A stretch of DNA of 37,288 bases from a bacterium (lineage in GTDB: Bacteria > UBP6 > UBA1177). The DNA is taken from NCBI GenBank assembly GCA_016290135.1, contig JAEESW010000024.1, forward strand, positions 1 to 37,288, in the 5' to 3' direction. How positions within the stretch are numbered: the first letter of the stretch is position 1; every line of letters begins with the position of its first letter. Below are positions 31,895-37,288 of this stretch, one piece after another. The position numbers and the translations under genes are program-made. The notes beneath the pieces were generated by a model. It did no database searches. It was not told the origin of the DNA and saw nothing but the letters and a program-made list of their open reading frames with translations.

Positions 31895-32659
31895 ATGAAA
31901 AGGATATTTTTCTTTTTTCTTTTAATTCTGCTGCTTGTTTCCTGCTCGACAGTGCCTGTAAAAACGGTGGACGAGAAGGGGACCTACGCGTGGGAGTCTG
32001 AAAAATTTGAACTTAATCCGCAGAATCAGGCATTTTCGGCGGAAGGTGCCGTTACTATGTGGATAGACGTCGAGCAGTTCAAAGGCAAGTTCACGGGCGA
32101 TTACCAGATCCTTTCATCTGATCCCGAAAAGTGGCGCATGATAATAACCGGACCGTTCAATATTTCGGTCGCCACCGTGATAATAAACGGCGGAACAGCG
32201 AATATTTTTCATGAGGGGATATGGGACAGTGGTCCGTGGAGCGAAATTTCGAAGCAGCTTTTCAATGCCTCTGTCGACGGAGATCTTTTTTCGGTGATGC
32301 TGGGCGGCAGATTCCGCTTCGAAGGAGAGTGCGCGGAACTCGGGACCGGAGAAAAACTGTGCCGGAAAAACGGTATCTACTACAAGATCGCCGGAGGAAA
32401 AGTGCTCGAGATCGCAAGCGGCGACCTCTATATCGTTTCGGAAAAGAAAAGACATTTCCCGACCGGGAAAGGGCGTCGCGGAAAAGGTAAAAAACAAGGC
32501 GGCGGCACAGTCGAAAACCGGAAACGCTGGATCGGTGTGAACCGCGGAAGACCGGCATTCATTTTTGAGAACAAACATCTCGACACTTCGGCAGAACTTC
32601 AAAACTCGCTTTTTGAAGCTCCGAATTCTGACGAACCTGATATTTTTGATGAACTTTAA
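31895..32659 (+). CDS. LolB/DUF4292-like lipoprotein
   Basis: 254 residues from the ATG at 31895; the in-frame ATG at 31844 overlaps ridA and spoils the signal. The signal peptide ends at the lipobox LLVSC (Cys17), and STVPVK follows. The mature part (about 35-185) is beta-rich (FSAEGAVTMWIDVEQFKGKFTGDYQI, KWRMIITGPFNISVATVIINGG), resembling the half-barrel of LolB and DUF4292 lipoproteins that carry or receive other lipoproteins at the outer membrane. The tail holds a very basic patch (KGRRGKGKKQGGG), then acidic residues. A LolB-type role is inference from pattern; no identity search was possible. Confidence 0.7.
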   Translation: MKRIFFFFLLILLLVSCSTVPVKTVDEKGTYAWESEKFELNPQNQAFSAEGAVTMWIDVEQFKGKFTGDYQILSSDPEKWRMIITGPFNISVATVIINGGTANIFHEGIWDSGPWSEISKQLFNASVDGDLFSVMLGGRFRFEGECAELGTGEKLCRKNGIYYKIAGGKVLEIASGDLYIVSEKKRHFPTGKGRRGKGKKQGGGTVENRKRWIGVNRGRPAFIFENKHLDTSAELQNSLFEAPNSDEPDIFDEL

Positions 32660-32662
32660 AAA

Positions 32663-32684
32663 GGAGGCGTCGGAAAACGCCCCC
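32663..32684. terminator. Shared terminator between convergent lipoprotein and rpoD genes
   Basis: Stem GGAGGCGT (32663-32670) / ACGCCCCC (32677-32684) with one mismatch and a 6-base loop. On the minus strand TTTTT follows the stem directly, so it should end the dnaG-rpoD transcript; on the plus strand only GTTTC follows. Confidence 0.75.
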
Positions 32685-32689
32685 TGTTT

Positions 32690-34705
32690 CTACATGAAAT
32701 CGTCCCAGGAAGTCTTTTTGCCTTTGAGCATCTTCTTGAGTTTGATGACCGCCTTTGCCTCGATCTGTCTGATCCTTTCGCGGGTCACGCCGAATTCCTT
32801 TCCGATCTCGTCAAGTGTGAAAGAGTCGGTCTCGCCTATGCCGAAACGCATTCTGATGACCTTCTCCTCTCTCGGTGTGAGACCGTGGAAAAGTTCTCTA
32901 ATTATTTCGGCCATGTTCTGGCGCGCGGTGTAGTCTTCAGGACTTAAAGTCTTCGGATCTTCGACAAAATCCTGAAGCTGGCTGTCTTCGTCTTCTCCGA
33001 TCGGAGTCTCAAGCGATATCGTCTCTCTCGCGCTGCGCCAAACTTTACGGATCTTGTCTTCGGGAAGGTTCATCTGTTTCGCGACATCTGCGATAGTAGG
33101 TTCAAAGCCGTTTTTGTTTGTGAGTTCCTTTATGGTCTTGTTGATCTTGTTCATCATCTCGATCATGTGGACGGGGATCCTTATTGTCCTGCCCTGATCG
33201 GCGATAGCTCTTGTTATCGACTGTCTGATCCACCATGTTGCATAGGTCGAGAATTTGTAGCCTCGGTGATATTCAAACTTGTCGACTGCTTTGATAAGAC
33301 CTATGTTGCCCTCGCAGATGATGTCTTTGAAATCAAGACCGCGGTTGTTGTATTTCTTGGCGATGCTGACAACGAGCCTGAGATTGGCCTGGATAAGTTT
33401 GTTCTTTGCATCGCGGACAGCCTCTTTTGCGATCCTTAGCTTCTTGGAATTTTCCGTGAGTTCGGCTATCGAAAGAGTCGTTTCGGCTTCAAGTTTCTTG
33501 ATGCTGCGTTTTGTCTGGTTAATGAGGGCATAAGTTTCATTAATGTGCATTTTGTTGGCATCAACGAGCGGGAATTTGTCGGGATCGGCTATTATCTCGC
33601 CCATCTGTTCGAAGCTCATGTTTGCGTCGTCTTCCATCATTTTGATGTTGTTCTGGAGCTGTTTCGCCTTGTCGTTGTAAGCTTTGATCTTGTCACAGAG
33701 AGAGTTGATGTAAGACTTGTTGAGCCTCATTTCAATGACTGTGTCGATCATTTTGTCGACGATCTCGTTGAGAGCCGCCAGATGTTTTTTCTTGGCATCG
33801 GACCTGAGATGCGGTGTTTCGAGCAGTTTCTGGACTTTTATTTTGTCTCTGTTCAGTTTTTTAAGTTCGTCGATGCATTTGATCGTAGCCTCGATAAGCG
33901 ACTGGTTCCTTTCGCTGTTCTGGATCTCTTTCGGGGTCGGAGCCTTCGGCTGTTTTGCCTTTTTGCCCTGAGCTTCAGGATCTACCGCATCGTCTTCGTC
34001 ATCGTCATCGATGTCGGCAGCATTTTTTTCAGCTTCGAAATCGTCGTCGTCATCCTCGTCAGACATGTCGTCGGCATCGCCTCCGATCTCTTCGTCCTGC
34101 TCTCTGACGATCTCTTTGATGTTGAGCTGCCCGTTGTTGACTTTGTCTGGGATCGTGACGATCTCTTTGAAAGTGATGAAGAAATCAAGGAGAAGGCGTA
34201 TGATGTCCTTTTCCCCGCTTTCAATCTGTTTTGCGATTGTGACTTCACCCTCTTTGTCGAGGAGCGGAACAGAACCTATGGTGAGCATATACATCCTGAG
34301 GGGATCTTTTCTCCCGCGTTCGTGCGAAGTCGCGGAAGTTTTCTTCATTATTTCGGCAACGGTGTCGGCAGAAGGCACTTCAGTCTCGTCCGGAACAGTC
34401 GGGGCAATCCCCATCTTTCTGTCGAGATTGAAATCGTCAGGCAGAACATTGAAGAGCATATCCATATCGTCAACATTGAAATCGTCGGGGACCATTTTGT
34501 TGAAATCCTGCGGATCGGTGACATTGTCAATGTTCTGCAGAATATTTTTCGCGGTCTGTTCAAGCGATTCCTTCGGGTTTCTTCCTTCCTGCTGAAGCTG
34601 TCTCACTCTGTCGGAGATCTGTTCCTCTTTTTTTCTGCGGTTCAAAGCCTCAGAATCTCTTGTGATCGTGTTCCTTTTTTTCATGAAAGGCAGAATCCTG
34701 CTCAT
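32690..34705 (-). CDS. rpoD: RNA polymerase primary sigma factor RpoD
   Basis: 671 residues, with GAGAGGGAAAAA before the ATG at 34705. Conserved parts: region 1.2 [21 protein letters not shown] (134-154); a long non-conserved block with an acidic stretch (about 205-243, many Asp/Glu); region 2 (about 437-507) with [33 protein letters not shown] and [20 protein letters not shown]; region 3; and region 4 (about 595-660) with the helix-turn-helix [21 protein letters not shown]. The first 130 residues do not look like a standard region 1.1 and hold two PDDFN repeats (73-77 and 89-93). It recognises the TTGACA/TATAAT promoters seen here. It starts 10 bases after dnaG. Confidence 0.97.
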   Translation of the reverse strand: MSRILPFMKKRNTITRDSEALNRRKKEEQISDRVRQLQQEGRNPKESLEQTAKNILQNIDNVTDPQDFNKMVPDDFNVDDMDMLFNVLPDDFNLDRKMGIAPTVPDETEVPSADTVAEIMKKTSATSHERGRKDPLRMYMLTIGSVPLLDKEGEVTIAKQIESGEKDIIRLLLDFFITFKEIVTIPDKVNNGQLNIKEIVREQDEEIGGDADDMSDEDDDDDFEAEKNAADIDDDDEDDAVDPEAQGKKAKQPKAPTPKEIQNSERNQSLIEATIKCIDELKKLNRDKIKVQKLLETPHLRSDAKKKHLAALNEIVDKMIDTVIEMRLNKSYINSLCDKIKAYNDKAKQLQNNIKMMEDDANMSFEQMGEIIADPDKFPLVDANKMHINETYALINQTKRSIKKLEAETTLSIAELTENSKKLRIAKEAVRDAKNKLIQANLRLVVSIAKKYNNRGLDFKDIICEGNIGLIKAVDKFEYHRGYKFSTYATWWIRQSITRAIADQGRTIRIPVHMIEMMNKINKTIKELTNKNGFEPTIADVAKQMNLPEDKIRKVWRSARETISLETPIGEDEDSQLQDFVEDPKTLSPEDYTARQNMAEIIRELFHGLTPREEKVIRMRFGIGETDSFTLDEIGKEFGVTRERIRQIEAKAVIKLKKMLKGKKTSWDDFM

Positions 34706-34715
34706 TTTTCCCTCT

Positions 34716-36473
34716 CTAATATAAATTATCCGAAGTAATTCTGTTGTCTCTTTCTATTTTTTTAAGTTCTCTGTTTTCTTTAATAATATCAGCTATTTTC
34801 TGTTTAGCCTCATCGCTCGGGTCGCTGCACAGGGTTTTGTAGAGCATCTCGTTCTGGGCGATCTTTATCCCGGCGATCTCGCGAGTGAATGATTTTTCGA
34901 TGTAAGTTTCGCTTTTGCCCTTGAACTCCTCCGCTATATCTCCCGAAGGATCGACATTTTCAAGGATGCTGTCCATCGGCTCTCCTTCGTCATAGGCTTC
35001 CGATATCCTGTCTATCAGCGCGCCGTATCCCGAATATGTGAAGTAGTCGCGCACTTCTTCGAGCGGTTTTATGAATTCATTGTGGAGAAGGGCGATAATG
35101 ACCGGTCTGCGCAAATTTTCGAAACTGTAGCCTTCATACGGATTGTGCTGTCTGACCTCGCTCTCTGCGGCCTTCGCGGTGAGAGTCTTTACCTGCGACA
35201 GAGCCGGTCTGAAGATCCTGATCTCTCCGTTCGACCTTTTCTGCACATGATTCGCGTAAGCCTTTGTCTTGTTCGCCGGGATGTTCTTGAAGATATCGCG
35301 TATCGCGTGCTCTGTATTGAGCTTTTCCTCGACGTTGTCGAGTGAGTTGAAAATAGAGAGCTGTTCATCAAGAAGTTCCTGGAAAAGAGGATGCGAATTC
35401 TCGATCAGCGCGCGTATTTTTTCTTCGCCGCCCTCTTTTTTCAGCATGGAATCGGGATCTTCGCCTTCATCCGGAATGAAAGCGACCCGGAGGTCGAGCT
35501 TTTCGGGAACAGTCAGTTTCGCTATCCTTTTTGCAGCTTTGCGGCCGGCACTGTCGCCGTCAAGCATGACGACAAGAGGTTTGTTGAATTTGCTCAGTAT
35601 CTCGAGATGATCGTCGCTTACGGCTGTTCCGAGAGCAGCAACGGCAGTCTGAAAGCCGTGCTGGTGCATCGCCACGACATCGAAGTAACCTTCACAGAGG
35701 ACGACATAAGGAAATTCACGGAGCGATTCGCGGACGAAATCTATACCGAAAAGGTTGTGCTTTTTATTGAAGACAGGCGTGTCGGAGGTGTTGAGGTATT
35801 TAGGCCCGCTGTTCGTGCCCGACATGACCCTTCCGCCGAACGCTATGACGTTTTTGCGGCTTATTATGGGGAACATCAGACGGTTGAAGAAAAAAGAGCG
35901 GACTTTGGAGTTCTCGTCTATTTTGACAAGGCCGGCACGCGCCGCAGTGCTGAGGCTCACGCCGTTTTCCTGCAACTGAGCGATGAAGTCGTCGCCGTCT
36001 CCGATGAAACCTATCGCGAAACGACGCTTCATTTCATCCGTTACCCCGCGCTTTTCGAGGTATTCACGCGCCTCGGTGCTGTTCTCGAGGTTCTGCATGA
36101 ATATCCTGGCGGCTGTTTTGTTGGCCTCGAAGATCTCGTTTCTAAGCTGCTCTGCTTCTCTGTCGATTTTGGGTTCGTCCTTCAGAAGTTCGGGGATATT
36201 GAAATCCTCTCCGAGTTTTTTGACTGCGTCAGAATACGAATAACCTTCCTTTTTCATCAAAAAAGTTATTGCGTTTCCCGATATTCCGCAGCCGAAGCAG
36301 TAAAAGAAATTCATGTCGGTGTTGATGTGGAAAGAGGGGGTCTTTTCGTTGTGGAAAGGACACAGACACTTGAAGCCTTTTCCGGTCGGCTCCAGCTTGG
36401 CATACTTCGAGATCAATTTGTCAAGGGAAATGCGCTCGGAAACGAGCCTGTTGACTTCAGCATACAATGCCAA
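34716..36473 (-). CDS. dnaG: DNA primase DnaG
   Basis: 585 residues from a TTG at 36473, chosen because GGAGGAG lies 6 bases before it; the open frame continues to 37160 but that part overlaps the lipoprotein gene and has no start signal. It makes RNA primers at the replication fork. Seen: CHC2 zinc finger with Cys38, His41, Cys59, Cys62 ([18 protein letters not shown]); catalytic core [20 protein letters not shown] motifs [16 protein letters not shown] and [14 protein letters not shown]; and a helicase-binding C-terminal part, which is short but complete. The pair dnaG-rpoD is the macromolecular synthesis operon without rpsU. Confidence 0.95.
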   Translation of the reverse strand: MALYAEVNRLVSERISLDKLISKYAKLEPTGKGFKCLCPFHNEKTPSFHINTDMNFFYCFGCGISGNAITFLMKKEGYSYSDAVKKLGEDFNIPELLKDEPKIDREAEQLRNEIFEANKTAARIFMQNLENSTEAREYLEKRGVTDEMKRRFAIGFIGDGDDFIAQLQENGVSLSTAARAGLVKIDENSKVRSFFFNRLMFPIISRKNVIAFGGRVMSGTNSGPKYLNTSDTPVFNKKHNLFGIDFVRESLREFPYVVLCEGYFDVVAMHQHGFQTAVAALGTAVSDDHLEILSKFNKPLVVMLDGDSAGRKAAKRIAKLTVPEKLDLRVAFIPDEGEDPDSMLKKEGGEEKIRALIENSHPLFQELLDEQLSIFNSLDNVEEKLNTEHAIRDIFKNIPANKTKAYANHVQKRSNGEIRIFRPALSQVKTLTAKAAESEVRQHNPYEGYSFENLRRPVIIALLHNEFIKPLEEVRDYFTYSGYGALIDRISEAYDEGEPMDSILENVDPSGDIAEEFKGKSETYIEKSFTREIAGIKIAQNEMLYKTLCSDPSDEAKQKIADIIKENRELKKIERDNRITSDNLY

Positions 36474-36501
36474 CGCAACTCCTCCAAAAAAAAGGCTGAT
36501 T

Positions 36502-36529
36502 ATTCTATTATTTAATTTTAAAAAATCAA
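36502..36529 (-). promoter_or_regulatory. Promoter of the dnaG-rpoD operon
   Basis: On the minus strand TTGATT (36529-36524), 16-base A/T-only spacer, TAGAAT (36507-36502), 28 bases before the TTG start. Confidence 0.65.
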
Positions 36530-36606
36530 TAGGACATCGAAAAAAATCCCGGATCGTGCCGAATTCTGACGGAAACCCGTGCTTTGCAAAATTCTGTTTC
36601 TCCCAC

Positions 36607-36634
36607 TTGCCTTTTTTTACAAAATCTTTAAAAT
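36607..36634 (+). promoter_or_regulatory. Promoter of the thrombospondin-repeat lipoprotein gene
   Basis: TTGCCT (36607-36612), 16-base spacer, TAAAAT (36629-36634), 32 bases before the ATG at 36667. Confidence 0.55.
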
Positions 36635-36666
36635 CTTTTGTTCTTTGATTTTTATTGAGGTCTAAA

Positions 36667-37288
36667 ATGAAAAACTCTGTGATTTTCGCGATTTTTCTTT
36701 CGTTTTTCTTCTTCGGATGCGGAGAGGAGATGAAACTTGTCAGTTCCGGCAGTTTTGAAGACAACACCGGCGATATTATAGCGCCGGATCTTGACGAAAC
36801 TCCCGATGAAGACGGCTCGGCTGATGAAACGCCTGACACTGAAAGGCCCGAAAGGGATGATGAATGGGCAAGACCTTCCGATGATGATGAAGGCGGCAGC
36901 GGCGGTGACGGCTGGGGAGGCGAGGATGACCCCGATGAAAGACCTGACAGCGACAGCTGGCGTCCCGGCATAGACGATGAGAACGATCCGTGGAGCGATA
37001 ATGACCCGGTAGACAGAGATTCGGACGGTGACGGAGTTCTTGATAGCGAGGACGGATGTCCGGCAGATCCGAACAAGACTGAGCCGGGATCCTGCGGATG
37101 CGGAGCTGTTGACAGCGATTCCGACCTTGACGGCGACGGTGTCATAGACTGTATCGACAACTGCCCGAACGATAAAAACGCGGATCAGGCCGACCTCGAC
37201 GGCGATGGTCTGGGCGATGCGTGCGATGACGATCTCGACGGCGACGGTGTCAGAAACATGGAAGACAACTGTGTCAAAGTCGCAAATC
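36667..37288 (+). CDS. Lipoprotein with thrombospondin type 3 (calcium-binding) repeats, 3' end outside window
   Basis: The frame is open from the ATG at 36667 (TTGAGG before it) to the right edge, giving 207 visible residues. The signal peptide ends in FFFGC (Cys19, a lipobox-like site with Phe-Gly before the Cys). A 100-residue Asp/Glu/Pro/Gly-rich spacer with Trp residues follows (DDEWARPS, DGWGGEDDPDERP). From about residue 118 it becomes thrombospondin type 3 repeats: DRDSDGDGVLDSEDGCP, then SDLDGDGVIDCIDNCPND and ADLDGDGLGDACDDD, then LDGDGVRNMEDNC, whose Asp side chains bind calcium and whose Cys pair. Such repeats form rigid calcium-stiffened stalks on cell-surface proteins, often with an OmpA or adhesion domain after them; that part is off the window. 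It is divergent from dnaG. Confidence 0.85.
   Translation, partial: MKNSVIFAIFLSFFFFGCGEEMKLVSSGSFEDNTGDIIAPDLDETPDEDGSADETPDTERPERDDEWARPSDDDEGGSGGDGWGGEDDPDERPDSDSWRPGIDDENDPWSDNDPVDRDSDGDGVLDSEDGCPADPNKTEPGSCGCGAVDSDSDLDGDGVIDCIDNCPNDKNADQADLDGDGLGDACDDDLDGDGVRNMEDNCVKVAN

Noticed and set aside
33545-34738. 397-codon plus-strand frame opposite rpoD
   Set aside because: Antisense shadow; rpoD motifs are unambiguous on the other strand.
35391-36515. 374-codon plus-strand frame opposite dnaG
   Set aside because: Antisense shadow; no start signals and no motifs.
36474-37160. N-terminal extension of dnaG, rich in Ser/Pro/Leu
   Set aside because: Opposite-strand image of the Asp-rich lipoprotein gene; primase has a normal N-terminus from 36473 with GGAGGAG before it.

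Overview
The window reads as a chromosomal segment of an uncultured Gram-negative, rod-shaped bacterium. Supporting signs are RodA, DapF and MltG (diaminopimelate peptidoglycan), several lipoproteins with clear lipoboxes, one of them LolB-like, a sigma-54 response regulator, a PEGA-domain Ser/Thr kinase, and lipoproteins whose mature N-termini are long Asp/Thr or Asp-rich spacers. That mix recalls deltaproteobacterial or myxobacterial-type lineages, but nothing here fixes the taxon. Promoters are easy to see and close to the sigma-70 consensus (TTGACA or variants, 16-17 bp, TANAAT).

Region 1 (1-5.5 kb) is an accessory block, visibly richer in A+T than the rest. It holds the 3' end of a HerA/DUF87-type ATPase, a small hydrophobic-headed protein, a coiled-coil protein with an Lcl/DUF1566-like tail, a multi-spanning membrane protein, a gene-poor stretch with decayed-looking coding traces, a DUF1016/YhcG PD-(D/E)XK nuclease and a small acidic protein. 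It may be a defence-type island, but the start of the first operon lies outside the window.

Region 2 (5.6-11.4 kb) is housekeeping: an orphan ABC ATPase, a tightly overlapping minus-strand operon prmA-gtrA-dapF-unknown-nadD, and a divergent rodA followed by an unusual hairpin enclosing four 8-bp direct repeats.

Region 3 (11.5-18 kb) is envelope and transport: a 1051-residue secreted coiled-coil protein, an OPT-family transporter, and a lipoprotein ending in 31 Asp-Thr dipeptides.

Region 4 (18-26.6 kb) is signalling: a three-gene overlapping operon (a protein resembling an Eco57I/TaqI-type DNA adenine methyltransferase without its catalytic motif, an NtrC-type sigma-54 regulator, a membrane histidine kinase), then a Ser/Thr kinase with periplasmic PEGA domains, then a lipoprotein serpin with an inhibitory-type hinge. 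The methyltransferase-like/two-component operon is the best candidate here for an undescribed system.

Region 5 (26.6-37.3 kb) has a minus-strand operon panC-folK-unknown-der-mltG, a divergent plus-strand set (nitroreductase with a signal peptide and a second internal start, RidA, a LolB-like lipoprotein), a minus-strand dnaG-rpoD pair, and the start of a lipoprotein with calcium-binding thrombospondin type 3 repeats that runs off the right edge. No tRNA, rRNA, CRISPR array, insertion sequence or intact phage gene was seen.
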